A stretch of DNA of 64,000 nt, taken from NCBI GenBank assembly GCA_963995505.1, contig OZ023182.1, positions 1,503,001-1,567,000 of the forward strand, in the 5' to 3' direction. Shown in pieces: positions 35,666-47,513 of the stretch. This stretch comes from Hypericum androsaemum (taxonomy: Eukaryota > Streptophyta > Magnoliopsida > Malpighiales > Hypericaceae). The notes below the pieces were generated by a model. That model had not been told where the DNA came from, did not search any database, and saw only the letters and a list, made by a program, of their open reading frames with translations. Both the position numbers and the translations under genes were made by a program. How positions within the stretch are numbered: the first letter of the stretch is position 1; each line of letters starts with the position of its first letter.

Positions 35666-36484
35666 TCAAGCTCCACCAATAGTCCCGCCACCCAACCCTC
35701 CTCCGCCGCCTCCGCCAAAACCACCTCCGGCGCCTCCACCTACACCACCACCGGCTCCTCCTCCGAATCCACCGCCACCACCACCGCCAATTCCACCACC
35801 GAAACCACCTCCAAATCCTCCACCACCACCTATTCCTCCCCCACCTCCGCCTATTCCTCCTCCAGCTCCTCCTCCGCCACCAATGCCGCCACCTACTCCT
35901 CCCCCAGCTCCACCACCTCCACCTATTCCTCCTCCACCACCACCTAGTCCTCCTCCTCCGCCACCAATTCCGCCACCTAGTCCTCCCCCAGCTCCAGCTC
36001 CTCCACCACCACCAATGCCGCCACCTATTCCTCCACCGCCTCCACCTATTCCTCCACCAGCTCCTCCTCCACCACCTAGTCCTCCCCCAGCTCCGCCCCC
36101 AGCTCCAATGCCACCACCAGCTCCGCCTGCACCACCGCCGCCTAGTCCTCCACCTGAACCAGCACCACCACCTCCGCCTAGTCCTCCACCTGAACCAGCA
36201 CCACCGCCGCCGCCTAGTCCTCCATGATGATGACCACCACCGCCTAGTCCTCCACCTGAACCAGCGCCAATGCCAATGCCTCCTCCATGATGATGATGAT
36301 GCTTCTCCTCCTTCTTATGGTGACCTCCCCCACCAAGCCCGGCACCACCTTTCCCAACACAATCCGGCTTATCTCTAACCTCACTACCCGACGCCAAGCT
36401 CTTCTCCTCGTCTCCCCTGCATCCCTCCAACACCAACAAACCCACCAAAACACAGCATCCAATAAACCTCAAAAAAGAACCCAT
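35666..36484 (-). CDS. Glycine-rich secreted (cell-wall type) protein
   Basis: A single exon of 272 codons. The N-terminus MGSFLRFIGCCVLVGLLVLEG is a clear signal peptide, followed by a short charged section (DEEKSLASGSEVRDKPDC), a His/Lys-rich patch (HHKKEEKHHHHH) and then about 200 residues of Gly-rich repeats of the GGGLGGG / GGGIGGG / GGAGGG type. This is the layout of structural glycine-rich proteins secreted to the wall. No RNA-binding or other domain is present. The repeat array is prone to length change by slippage. A TATA box lies about 81 bp upstream. The plus-strand polyproline frame over the same bases is a mirror of the repeat and lacks a signal peptide. Confidence 0.85.
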   Translation of the reverse strand: MGSFLRFIGCCVLVGLLVLEGCRGDEEKSLASGSEVRDKPDCVGKGGAGLGGGGHHKKEEKHHHHHGGGIGIGAGSGGGLGGGGHHHGGLGGGGGAGSGGGLGGGGGAGSGGGLGGGGAGGAGGGIGAGGGAGGGLGGGGGAGGGIGGGGGGIGGGIGGGGGAGAGGGLGGGIGGGGGGLGGGGGGIGGGGGAGGGVGGGIGGGGGAGGGIGGGGGGIGGGGGFGGGFGGGIGGGGGGGFGGGAGGGVGGGAGGGFGGGGGGGLGGGTIGGA

Positions 36485-36564
36485 TTCATATAATTCTTTC
36501 CCTCCCAGTACTACTGTTCTATCCGTACATGCAACTCCCTGTCCCGTTCCTACATATTTATTCT

Positions 36565-36574
36565 GTATTTATAG
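36565..36574 (-). promoter_or_regulatory. TATA box of glycine-rich protein gene
   Basis: Minus-strand CTATAAATAC lies about 81 bp before the ATG at 36484, giving an expected leader of about 50 nt. Confidence 0.7.
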
Positions 36575-36811
36575 ACAAGTGAAGTGACAGTGGGTGGTTC
36601 TCTTCTCGTGCCCCGACCAGACAAGTGGAGCAAGTAGACATGCGGTTTCAATTAATCCTAGTAATGTACCTCGCGAGAGAAAGTCGGTGGTCGTTCGTTG
36701 GGTGATGGAATTGGTTGGGGAAGGTGGGAAGTTTGCACGGTCGCCGTTTCCCCCTTTCCATGTCCATCTACGTGATCGGCCACTTGTTCTATTAATGGCC
36801 GCCGTATCAGT

Positions 36812-36837
36812 TTCTTCTTCTTCTTCTTCTTCTTCTT
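36812..36837. repeat. (TTC)n microsatellite
   Basis: An uninterrupted TTC tract of about 26 bp, followed by a short CT run at 36842-36855. Confidence 0.9.
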
Positions 36838-37191
36838 AACTTCTCTCTCTCTCTCGCTACCACCAATAGGCCTAGTTGCTTATTTACACAGAGATGATTC
36901 GTGTTCTTTTTATCTCTTTTTCACGGCTATATTGTGTTCTTCGGCTTGGAACATTTAGTACAATTTCCCTTTTTTGGCAAAGAAATAAATTCCATTATAT
37001 TGGACGACAACGTGAGCTGGTTGACATTCGTCTTGGTATATGCGTACGCACCCTTTTGACCTGAGCCATTTTTTTAAACTGTATTTAGAATTATTGTCGA
37101 TCCCTTATAATATTCATAATATTTGAGTTTAATATCATATGAAAATTACTTCTAAAATAAGAGCTAACTATAAATATCATGAGTTAGAAAA

Positions 37192-37211
37192 ATATATATA
37201 TATATATATAT
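37192..37211. repeat. (AT)n microsatellite
   Basis: An uninterrupted AT tract of 20 bp. Confidence 0.9.
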
Positions 37212-37458
37212 GACCAGAATTGGTATGAGACTACTATTAAATTGCCCATCGCTATAGATTCTTACGCGGCGGTATGGTACATACTCCGTTGGCAAAAGCA
37301 ATTATGGAACTTTTTTTGTCAGAAAAATTTCAAAAAGCAATTGATCAACATTAGAAACACAGGAATGCAATTGCTTCTCGAAAATCAATTATGGAACCTT
37401 TTAATGTACTTAAACGCGGAAATATCCTCGAACAGAGTTTTAAACTAGCCACTTAGCG

Positions 37459-37550
37459 CAAAAATTAAGCAACCAAGCAGTAAGTATTTTTATTTCTAAG
37501 TGTGGAAAAATTAAGCAACCAAGCACTAAATATTTTTATTTCTAAGTGTG
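37459..37550. repeat. 46-bp tandem duplication upstream of trihelix gene
   Basis: Two copies, at about 37459-37504 and 37505-37550, share AAAAATTAAGCAACCAAGCA and TATTTTTATTTCTAAGTGTG, with only two or three differences. They lie about 170 bp before the start codon. Confidence 0.85.
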
Positions 37551-37716
37551 TTTGCTTTTGCTACAAGTTTTTTCCGGGGTTGGGAATCGCCAAGGTGGCC
37601 GTTAACCAGTTGACGCGCGCACCTCGACGCGCCACTCGTCCCGTTGATTGAAATCCCCAAATTCCCCGAAATTAGGGTTCTGATCCCACTCTCACCGTAT
37701 CGCCCAGTTGATTAGA

Positions 37717-38928
37717 ATGGACGAGAATGGAGAAGATCCGAGGTACCCACCCAAGCCCTACTCTTCCTCCTCCGCCAACCGCTCCAAGAAATTCCCTTTA
37801 TACCCTCACCACCACACTCCTCCCGCCGTCTACCACAACCGCCGCCACTACCTCGTGGGAGACCACAACGGCGACGGCGACTATTCCGACCAGAACGACC
37901 TCGCCGATGACGGGGACGAAGATGACCGTTATAACCCTGAGCTACGGGGTGGAAGCGGCGGCGGCGGCGGCTTCTTCCCTGTTGGTAACAGCTACGAGAG
38001 GTATCCCAAGAGGCATAAGAAGGTCAGGAGTGCGGTGTCGAATTACGAGTTCGCCCCCAGGCCGAGGATTCCCGCGCCCCTCCCCGTGCTGGCCCAAATG
38101 GCACATGTCCCGGTTCCAATTGGCCGCCAGGTGGTGGAGGCGCTGGAGTGGAACGAGCACGAGAAGTTCGTGTTGCTGGAGGTGTGGGGGGATAAGTTCT
38201 TGCAGTTGGGGAGGAAGAGCTTGAGGTCGGAGGACTGGGGGGAGGTGGCGGAGAAGGTCACAGAGGCGATGAAGACGGAGAGGACGGTGGAGCAATGCCG
38301 GGGGATGATGGACGTTTTGAAGAGGAAGTATAGGAAGGAGAGGGCCAAGGGCGGGAATAGCAAGTGGGGTTATTTTAGGAAGATGTATATGCTCTTTGGG
38401 GAGGCTGGTGGGGCTAATGTGGCTGGTGGTGGTGGATGTGGTGGGGTTAGTTTGGGTTGCGGGGTGGATTCGGGGGAGTTTGTTTTTATGGATGCACGAG
38501 TTTATTTGGATCGTGCGAATGGGAATGACGAAATGAGGGATAGTCCGTGTGGTTCAGAGGGAGAGGATGAGGAGGGGGACGATGAGGATGGAATTGGCGG
38601 TCTTCTCATGGCTGATGGTGGGAAAGGGTTGAGGGTTCTGGCAGATTCGGTCATGAGGTTTGGGGAGATATACGAGAAGATTGAGAGTAGTAAGAGGGAT
38701 CAGATGGTCGAGTTGGAGAGGATGAGGGGCGAGTTCCAGAAGGAGTTGGAGTTACAGAAGAAGTCGATATTGGAGATGGCGCAGGAGGAGATTGCCAAGA
38801 TAAGGGAAGATGAAGGTGACAACGATGATGAAGATGAAGATGAGGACGGCAGTGATATGGATGATGAAAACAATGGTGGTGATGTTTATCACAACGGTGA
38901 TGGGTCTAAAGAGAATGCTAATCAATGA
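37717..38928 (+). CDS. Trihelix transcription factor, SIP1/ASIL-like
   Basis: A single exon of 403 codons from the ATG at 37717; the in-frame TTG nine bases earlier is not a start. Order: a low-complexity acidic/His N-terminus, a Gly run (about residues 78-85), a basic patch (KRHKKVR, about 98-104; possible nuclear signal), then a trihelix DNA-binding domain at about residues 142-229 with the spaced tryptophans Trp145, Trp157 and Trp174 and the KRKYRKERAK helix. About residues 312-365 form a charged coiled coil (EKIESSKRDQMVELERMR), and the tail is a long Asp/Glu run. This is the structure of the SIP1 clade of plant trihelix factors, several of which repress seed-maturation genes. The specific target is not predictable. 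No lesion is seen. Confidence 0.85.
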   Translation: MDENGEDPRYPPKPYSSSSANRSKKFPLYPHHHTPPAVYHNRRHYLVGDHNGDGDYSDQNDLADDGDEDDRYNPELRGGSGGGGGFFPVGNSYERYPKRHKKVRSAVSNYEFAPRPRIPAPLPVLAQMAHVPVPIGRQVVEALEWNEHEKFVLLEVWGDKFLQLGRKSLRSEDWGEVAEKVTEAMKTERTVEQCRGMMDVLKRKYRKERAKGGNSKWGYFRKMYMLFGEAGGANVAGGGGCGGVSLGCGVDSGEFVFMDARVYLDRANGNDEMRDSPCGSEGEDEEGDDEDGIGGLLMADGGKGLRVLADSVMRFGEIYEKIESSKRDQMVELERMRGEFQKELELQKKSILEMAQEEIAKIREDEGDNDDEDEDEDGSDMDDENNGGDVYHNGDGSKENANQ

Positions 38929-39860
38929 TGTGGGTTTGTGCATGCTGGCCTTTGTTATTTAGCTTTTCCTTCGAGTTATTAACTTTCATCTTCGTTATTG
39001 ATTGAGCAGAGGGTTTTGTCTGGCTATTATCTTTTCATACCTAAATGGGACTTGGGCCTTTTGACGTTGCTTGCGACTGTTTTGTTCAATCCTTATTGGA
39101 AGTAAATCCTTTCAGCTGCGTTGTTTTGTCAATTTTTTTGCGAAAAAAAAGATAAGCTATTTGGTCGACTATTGTGCATCTTAGATTTCGCTGCTGCTAA
39201 TGCCTTCAGCTTAGAAATAAACTTGTGATTCAAAATCATCTATTTTCTGAAGTCCTGTATGAGATTTGTAACCCTTGTGATCAAGGGACAAGCCAGATGC
39301 TGCACGGGGAAGCAGTTTCAGTTGCTGCATTTTATTGTCTATTTTGAGAGGTAAATATTGTTTGGCACCTTGATTTTCAGGTAAAATGAAAGAGACGCCT
39401 TCCGCGGTCAAGCTATATGTGTTGATGTCTAAATCCAGCTATCATGGCACTGCTGAATGACGGATATCTCGGGTGGAATTCAATTCTCCTTTCTATCGGC
39501 TGCAATTCAAATCGACAATTCGGCCTCTTTGGTGACTCAGGGGCTTTCTAGATATTGCTTCCAATCCGGCTGTTAATCAATCATGTATATTATTCAGAGG
39601 CTTATGTTAGCTTGATATTATGTTTCATCCAGGCTGTTCTCTATTCTTGATCAATTTTAGCTCATTAACTTTGTTAAGCTTACTATAGCTTTCTGCAATT
39701 CTGTTATTAAATTGTATCGGTTGATGAGGTTGTGAAGTAGTTTCTTTTGATGGATACCACCGATATCCTTTCTCATCTAGAAAAAAACACCTATATTTAG
39801 GTTATCGGCTCGATACGGGAACTTGTACTTCAATAATGGCGACAAAAGTGATGAATTGGT
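38929..39860. other. Spacer between convergent trihelix and MSH7 genes
   Basis: The two genes converge here, so this contains both 3' untranslated regions. I see no further gene; a short minus-strand open frame at 39411-39211 has no family features. Confidence 0.45.
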
Positions 39861-42800
39861 TTACTTGCAAGATTGATAGGAGCCCTTGAGTTCATGCCAC
39901 AAGCAGAACAAGGTATCATAAACATCATCATCATCATCCAAGTTGCACCCTCCAACCTGTGAGATATTTACCAGACCCTTCAACCACGCTTCGTGAAGAG
40001 TTGAGAACTCCGACCTCTGCTCGCTTGACTTGAAGCATTTTCCCATGGATCTTTTCATCACTTGAGCAGCCTGAGAAGCTGCTTCCACCACCTTTTCCGG
40101 GATGCCGGCCATTGCAGCGACCTGCAATCCGTAGCTCTCTGGGCATGGTCCACTCGTGAGTCGGTAGAGGAAAACAAGATCCCGGCCTTCCTCGGAACGA
40201 GTTTCAGATTTTGACTTGAGAGCACAAGCCATGTGTTTCATTGTAACGTGAGGATGAGAAGCAAATTCTTTTGTGAGGGGATGGTAATGTGTTGCAAAAA
40301 GCAGCCGGCAGTTTACCCTCTCAACAAGATGACGAAACACCTGCACATACATTCTGGGGAATTAGTTCCTGAATGATAGACGATGAAGTATACCTTTTGC
40401 ACATGGAAATAGAGAATCTCTAACTAAATGATAGACGATGAAAAAGAGGTCTTACAGCGTATGCAATTGCATATCCATCAAAAGTACTTGTTCCGCGGCC
40501 CAATTCGTCAAGAATAACGAGAGAATCTTGAGTGGCATTTTGAAGAACTGAAGCTGTTTCAGTGCACTCAACAAGGAAAGTACCTGCAGAGGTTGAGTTT
40601 ATTATCAAATCTCTGTACACCCTAGCCCATTCAAGGACGCCCTCATCAGTTGGGTAATAACTACAACTCACTCTCTCCCGTCATGATCCGGTCAGTGGCA
40701 CCAAGCCTAGTGAAGATCGCGTCAACAAGCGAGAGTGTGCACATCTGACTTGGCACATAGCAACCAAGCTGCAGTTTGACAAGTTAGTAGAACCAAGAAA
40801 TAAAAGATGAAAGCACAAAACTTGAGATGATCCAAGAATGGTTGCAACCAATTTTCTGCCATCCATCTCTAGATAGTTCACTTTATGAGATCCAAGATGG
40901 AAGCAAACCTGAGCCAAGATAACAGCTAGACATGATGCTCGCAGAAGAGTTGATTTACCACCCATATTTGGTCCTGTCAACAGCAAACTACGAGGGTGGT
41001 TGTCGTTTGAATCCTCGCCAAGGATTAAGTCATTTGGGACAGGCAGTCCACCATTCTCTCCGAGTGCAAACGGATGCCATAATCCTTTAATTTTAAGCAA
41101 CGGTTCTGCTTTCTCATGGCCATGGCTGGATATTGACAGAGGGAGAACAGTGGGTTTTGACATGGACCCACAAGACATACTTGCTACAACCGCAAATGAC
41201 CTTAGCACGTCAATAGTGCTAATGGCTTGAATGACTTCAGGCCACTGCCCAGCTTTCTCCATTAACAATTCAATCAGCACGGAAAGTGTTTCGGCGTCGG
41301 ACTCTGTCACGCCATGATTCTGATACCATGTCTAGCGTAAGAGTATAATTTGAATTCATAAATTCTCAGAAAGGGACAGACAAACATAAGCAACCTGAAA
41401 GCAGAATAGAAACTGACTAATACATGTGGAAGTGGAAAGAAACCGACCTGATAAGTCGGGAACTCACTATCAACTGCTGCTTCAAGCTGGATGAGAAGCT
41501 GCTCAAGTCCTGTTTTACCATATAGCTCAGGAAGACTGAAGATCTTTAACAGCAATCCGATCAGTTGTCCTTCCTTGCGTAGTTGTGATAGCAAGTCCAT
41601 TGCCATTCGAAGGCCTTTCACCAGAGACCCAAACACCTTAACCTGCACAACATTTTGTACCAGCTCTCAAAATCAATTATACGAGCTTTAGTCTTTCCAA
41701 TCAATCTGTAGAAGCTAATGTAACTCTCTACATCCTTTAATGATTTTCAAGATTTTTGTCGGAGAAAGCTTAGACTGGTAAGGGTTAAAGGCCCTGCTCA
41801 CTAACAGAATTGATTGAGATGAGACAATGAGCTCAAAAGAATAGGTTATTTCAGCGCCTCGTAAAAATGATATGAAGGTTGGAACTTACCTGCTGTTTCA
41901 GAATTTTTTTGCCAATAAGAGGCAATAAAAGAGGAGCTGTAGACTGAAAGCTAGCCTTCAGTCGTCCAAGCATCCTTTCCAAGTCAGGGAGCTTGCGAAG
42001 GTATTGAGAGATAACAGACATTATATCTGGATTCGCCACCAAAGCTTCGACCACATTAAGCCTATTATTGATGCTGTCAACATGCTTCAGTGGATGGCAG
42101 ATCCACCTCCTTAACAGCCGCTTACCCGATGATGTCAAACAATTGTCAAGATACTTAAATAATGTACCTGCGTTTCACGCAAAGTAAAATATATTAGTGA
42201 ATAAGCACCCTAAAGAAATAATGGTATGAAATTAACCTAGTGGAGGTTAAGTGAGTGAACTACCTGTTGAACCACCATCAGCAGTATTACAGAAAATCTC
42301 AAGATTAACCAAACTTTGTCCATCCATTCGGAGGCAGCCCATATAAACATGGTAAGGCAAGATGTCTCCGCTGTGTAAAGTATCATCTAACTGCTCAAAC
42401 ACAAACAAACAATAAAGATTAGAAAAATATGTGTATTTTTCCCAAGTATATTAGATAAGGAGATAGGATACTGGCGGGTGCAAGGGGATATACCATTAAC
42501 CTTGAAAGGTGGTTAATTATGGCACCTAGAGCACTTAGGGCTGCACCACAGTCCAATGTGTTCTCAAGGGCCTCATTCCATGAGCTAGAAGACCTTGTAA
42601 AGTATTCCTTCAACTGAATTACATTTCTAACTTCTGAAGCATCCCCAAAATCAGTGGCAGGCAAGACTGGAGACAATTGTGCAGCTGCAGAACCTGGGGA
42701 GAAGCAGGTATTACTGAGAAACCGCTAAAATCATGACAGCTAATGAGAAAAAGGGAGCCACCATTGTACTTATGGAAATCACAAAATTTTCATGTGCCAG

Positions 42801-45800
42801 AGTCACTCAGTCACATATCATGGGGAACAATGTGCATGCTGATTTCCACGTAAATTATAACTACAGTCATAAGGTAAACACAACGAAAACAATAAGGCAA
42901 GTGCTGCTCTTGAATACTTGGGCAGACCTAGAATCCCAATAAGAAACGTCTATGCTAGGTAACATATAATTTAAAGTTCTAATTAGAACGAAAAAATTGC
43001 TTTATGTTTGTGCCCCTTTATTATTTGTTACAGAGTATCATTAGATGATTAATCCAATGAAATGCGGTTTCAGTATCTCACCATTTGATGAATATTTTTT
43101 TAGCGCCTTGACTGCTTCTTTCGACATCCCTGTAAAAATAATTTGTAACACTCTCAAAACACAGAAGCTGGGAAGACATAAACTGATGGATTTCATGCAA
43201 ACTCACCTGGTGATTCAAATATGATTTCTCTCGGTGAGACCTACAAGAATAGCAATGATGGAGTTATGTCCCTTTCTTAGTTACGAAACAGATAGGATAT
43301 TGATTGGATGAGAACACAAAGACATACTTGCATAAGTAATGCACCCAGAGCAGAACAGGATGCATCATCACTGATGGAACCAACCCAAAATTGTAGAGAA
43401 GAACAATCAACAAAAGCAAATCCATAAATAGTTCTGCCATTGTCAAGCTGGCAGCTTCCCTGAAGACAATGGAACAATTAAAAATAAAAAGTTTAGGAAG
43501 CTTAAATGCCAATTATCAAATTGACGCAAGAGACTGAAACAGTAGGAGCTCTGTTTTCAAGCCTTTCATGGGACTGTTAACAGTTCATTAAAGTTATGAC
43601 CAAAAAGGGGAACCCTGTGTGGTAGCTTTAAATTCAGGCAACAAAGATGTATGGCCCGCCCCTCTATATTCTTCTTTCCTTTCATTTGGTTCAATGGTTG
43701 ATCTAGAAAAAGTATCTAGTGAAGATTCACAAACCTCTTTTATAGCTAAAAGATGAACAACATCTGGTCCAATATTTTCATTGACCGTGGTAGATGGAGT
43801 CACAACTTGAACTAATTTTCTAGAAATTACCTGAGATTCAGCAAACATAGTCAAAAAGAAACATTTGGGATTAGATTCACAAAGTTCAGGAATGAAGTAC
43901 ATAAAGATTAAGATTCACTCAAACATGGCTTGATTGGAATCACAAATTGGAAATTTGCAAACGTTGAAAATGGAATTGTAAATAATCAAGCGTCTTGAAC
44001 ATGGACACATGCCCGTAGTCAAGAATTTTTTATGTTTTTGTTGTTGGAGCAGTGCAGACATACAGAATTTGCACCCCTGGCTTTCGCTTGGTCAGATGTT
44101 TCCAGCTGTTCAATCCGCCCAACCTTATATCTGGGGTAAAGAAAACAGATAAATGATGAGAGACCGGCTGGAGAAATTCCAAAACACGCGAGCATGGTAA
44201 GTCTACAAATTGGATAGAAGTTAGCTGAATAAAATCTGTTGATCCCTCAAGTAACTTCATTTCACTAGAACTTTCAAAACGTCCATCAAGGTAAGAAATA
44301 CTTCAGTATGTCTGAGGAACCAATTGGCCAGACGCGGACCTGTTGCTATGCAGAGTGATAGACTAACTGGCACAAAGTAACTTATACTAACAAGATGCAC
44401 TAAAATTTTCTGACAGAAACAGAGAGACAATGAAGAGAAACAGAATTAACAAGGGGAAAATAACATTATAGTGAAGCTAAAAGGTATGGTGTACTACCCG
44501 CGAGCAACTAGCTTTTCAACAGCATCGTCTATACCGCTTTCGGATATACCAACCTGATAGAAAATGGCATCTCAGTTAATTCTTTTGTTGCAACAGTAGA
44601 TTAAAGGACAGCAAAAGTTGTTGATAAAGAAAGCTTTCATGTCACCTGTCGGCATTTACCAACTCCACTTAATGTAATTTTCCAATCAAGCTCCTTGTGA
44701 CCAATTTCAGCATCTAGTTCATAAAGCTCATAAAATTTTCCCTGTAACAGACAATAAGCCATAAAGGACAACAACCAGTTCAGTGAACCACAGCTCAAGA
44801 ACAAGGATAAATAGGTAACAGCATATCACTCGACTTACACAAGACAAATCCGAAGTGAGGTGAGACAGTTCGAAGATTAACATCTCAATATGGGAGGAGT
44901 AGCTATGATGATAAATATATGGATAAAGCAAAGGGAAACTTATTTTCGTTACCAATTAAAGCACTGACGCTATAGGCTATTGCTATCAGAGAACTTCATG
45001 CATCACTAGCTTTAAGGATCTAACCATAATCTACCCATGATACGAGATCTCTTCAAACCGAGAAATGTATTCAACTAGCACTAACACGCTTCACAATGAC
45101 TGGACGAGGAGATGAGCAAATATGAGGGATGAACATAATCATTAATTGAAAGTAATAAATTCAAAGTTGAGGGGTTAGACAAACCACTTTGAAGAAAACT
45201 ACGACATCCATGTATTGACACTTGACACTCCAATACTGCTTCTGAGACGCCGACATTTTCTTCAATACATCAGGCGGTATGTAAAGCGTCTTTTTATCAA
45301 AGAGAGGATCACCAGGCCTCCTCCGATTAGCATCCCGAATATTCGAAGGTTCAAGCCACTCAAACTTGCTGGTTGACTCAGATATCCCATTGTTGTTCTT
45401 ACTCGATGGCGTTGGCTCTTGCAGAAGCTTCAACCTCTTGTTAGCATCCAGCAACGAGGATTTACCATCCTTATCTCGACACGCAGGGCTCTCTTCCTGA
45501 ACTCGCTTCAAACGAGGAACTACAGGTCGCACACCTGGCGTATCCGGACCAGGAATGTCATCCTCGATCTCAACAACCCCGCCATTGAAAACCGCACTAT
45601 CCTTTGCACGGGAACCAGAAGCATTTCCTTCCTTAAACAGATCTCTCGGTTCAATAAATCTACCAAACCGCAAAGCAAACAACAGCATGAGCCAGAGCAG
45701 GGGCAAAATAGTCATTCAAAATTCAAAGAACCACAAATCCTCGCGAAAAAACCTAGCCCTAGCTCATGAGTAAATGAGAAGTAAAAAACCTAGAGAGAGA

Positions 45801-46100
45801 GAGATAGAGAGAGGGACTTGTTTACCCTTGGTGGAGGCGAGGCGGTTCTTCGGAGCCGAGCTTGACGAACTTGTGCTTGATGCTGGAGAAAAGAGAGGAG
45901 CCTCCTCTGGAATCATCGCCGGAGGTCGGGAAGCTTCCGGCGAGGACCTTGCGAGGCTCTTTCTCCGGAGGGGTATCGGTGCCTCTCACTTCCAAGGTCG
46001 AATCCACGTGGCAGTTATTCGCCGGAAACGACGCGTTTCGGCTGCCTCCCTCGGGTTGGGGTTTCTGGAAGAACGAGAGTATTGATCTCTGCCTCTGCAT
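39861..46100 (-). CDS. MSH7: DNA mismatch repair protein MSH7, 17 exons
   Basis: Exons (minus): 46100-45826, 45659-45185, 44741-44646, 44553-44498, 44130-44064, 43830-43735, 43459-43328, 43240-43207, 43129-43082, 42693-42494, 42390-42264, 42167-41890, 41642-41448, 41319-40909, 40768-40672, 40583-40456, 40340-39861. They join to 1,064 codons plus stop; frame and homology require the donor at 42493 rather than a GTTAAT seven bases earlier. MSH7 is a plant-only MutS homologue that pairs with MSH2 (MutS-gamma) in the nucleus to recognise certain base mismatches. Seen here: an N-terminal PCNA-binding box QRSILSFF (residues 4-11), RGTDTPPEK, the mismatch-contacting F-Y-E (about 253-255, GKFYELYE), Walker [10 protein letters not shown] (about 809) and Walker [14 protein letters not shown] (about 884). 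It lacks the Tudor-type N-terminus of MSH6. No lesion is seen. Confidence 0.95.
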
Positions 46101-46178
46101 TTTCCGAATCTCGAATAGCAGCGGACCAGAGAGAGAGGGAGGGAGAAGAATGAGTGGGGATTAAAAGGAGTGAAGTGT

Positions 46179-46190
46179 TTTGGCGCCAAA
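46179..46190 (-). promoter_or_regulatory. E2F-type site upstream of MSH7
   Basis: The perfect palindrome TTTGGCGCCAAA lies about 80 bp before the MSH7 ATG. It contains the E2F core TTTSGCGC on both strands. E2F control of replication and repair genes is well established in plants, so S-phase expression of this MSH7 is a reasonable inference. Confidence 0.7.
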
Positions 46191-47387
46191 TTTTTGCCCT
46201 CACCCCCCCGGTCTTCCAAAATTTTGCCGATGCTGGGAAAGTGAAAAATATATAACCCACCGATTGGATAAAAGTGAAATGCGTAAAAGAAGTTTCCCAG
46301 TTTGGTAACTGAACTTTCTTTTCGTATCATTCTTAAAATATAAAAAAACTTTCTTTTCGTATCTACTTCGACGACTTGGTCACAAAATTTTGATTTCTCT
46401 TAACGGTGCGTTTGGGTTCGACCTAAGCTAAAATTAACCATTTTTTAATCCCGTGGCTCGTTAACTAATTTAAATTTTTAATGAATCCAAATTTCTTACT
46501 TTGATCAATTTTATTGATAAGTTAAAATTAACTTTTACTTTATAGGATATGGAAAGTTCAGTTCTCATTCCTAATACCCTGTTTGGATGGTGGAAAGAAT
46601 CACTCTTCTCCCTCCTCCTTCCATCTCGGTCAAGCATATTCGTAAAATTTTAGCCTCATTATTTGCGTGACACCAAAAAAATATTGAAATTGATCATCGA
46701 CCACAACCAATCCAAAATTCCAAATATTTTTACGTCATTGAGTATGTCCCACTCTAAAAAATTTTAACTTGGAAAAGTTCTCATCACAAGTTTCAATTTA
46801 TTATTTCAAAAAAAAGAGATAATTAACTAAAAAATTATGTTTGATTGAGTTGGAAGGACAATGGAAAAATTGATTATTTACTTCCTTTCAAACAGGCCTA
46901 ACAGTGAACCGAACACTACTCTAATGATACTAGTGGTGCAGCACACTATCTAAATTTTAGCACTATTAATTTTAGTATTACATACTTTTATTATTTTTAT
47001 TTTGTTCCTATCAAATAAGAGAATTTTCTCGACTAGATATTTTATTTTATATATTTTTCTTTTTGAATTTACGAATAATTTCATATAACAAATGATTTCT
47101 TAATTAACAACACAAATGCATCAGTTGCAGACAAGTTCTCAAATATAGCAGATTTTATTGAACACCTCTACACAGAGAACCCATTGCTAAAAAATATGAA
47201 CCGTCCGATTGTTGGCTGCCGTGGTCATCAAAGGTCCTCCTCATTTGCTTGGCCTTCACGCGCAAGAATCGGGCCCACCTCATCAACCAGCCAATCCCTG
47301 CCCGTCACGTATCCAACTCCCTCCCGGGAAGCTCCCAGAGATAACCAAAACCGGGAAAATTAAAAAATCCTGCCCCCAACGTAAGAA
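46191..47387. other. Intergenic between divergent MSH7 and MBF1c
   Basis: AT-rich spacer with no gene seen. It carries the two divergent promoters; the MBF1c-proximal part (about 47200-47510) is GC-richer. Confidence 0.5.
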
Positions 47388-47400
47388 GAACCTTCCAGAC
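47388..47400 (+). promoter_or_regulatory. Heat-shock-element-like site before MBF1c
   Basis: GAACCTTCCAGAC gives GAA-nn-TTC-nn-GA(C): two perfect inverted heat-shock units and a third with one mismatch. It sits 11 bp before the TATA box, a position typical of heat-inducible plant promoters. MBF1c is known in other plants to be heat-induced. Confidence 0.55.
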
Positions 47401-47410
47401 CCCAACCCCT

Positions 47411-47418
47411 TATAAATA
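47411..47418 (+). promoter_or_regulatory. TATA box of MBF1c
   Basis: TATAAATA, 96 bp before the ATG at 47514, gives a predicted leader of about 65-70 nt. Confidence 0.75.
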
Positions 47419-47513
47419 CCCCCGACCCCTTCTAAATCCCTTCCCAAGAAATAACCGATCGGAAATCCAAGAAGCTAAGGTGAGGTGAAAGAAAAAAGAG
47501 AGGAGAGAAGAAA

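Larger units (their letters stand above)
36575..37716. other. Intergenic between divergent GRP and trihelix genes
   Basis: No gene. The two genes are divergently oriented, so this spacer holds both promoters. It contains a (TTC)n tract at 36812-36837, an (AT)n tract at 37192-37211 and a 46-bp tandem duplication at 37459-37550. Positions 37560-37716 are GC-richer and should include the leader of the trihelix gene. Confidence 0.5.

Noticed and set aside
35652..36227. Plus-strand polyproline open frame of 191 codons
   Set aside because: It is the complement of the glycine-rich repeat, has no signal peptide or promoter and ends within the array. The minus-strand gene has both a signal peptide and a TATA box.
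40420..40671. Separate 83-codon protein beginning MSCSYYPT
   Set aside because: It is MSH7 exon 16 read through the flanking intron; the family and splice sites place only 40583-40456 in the gene.
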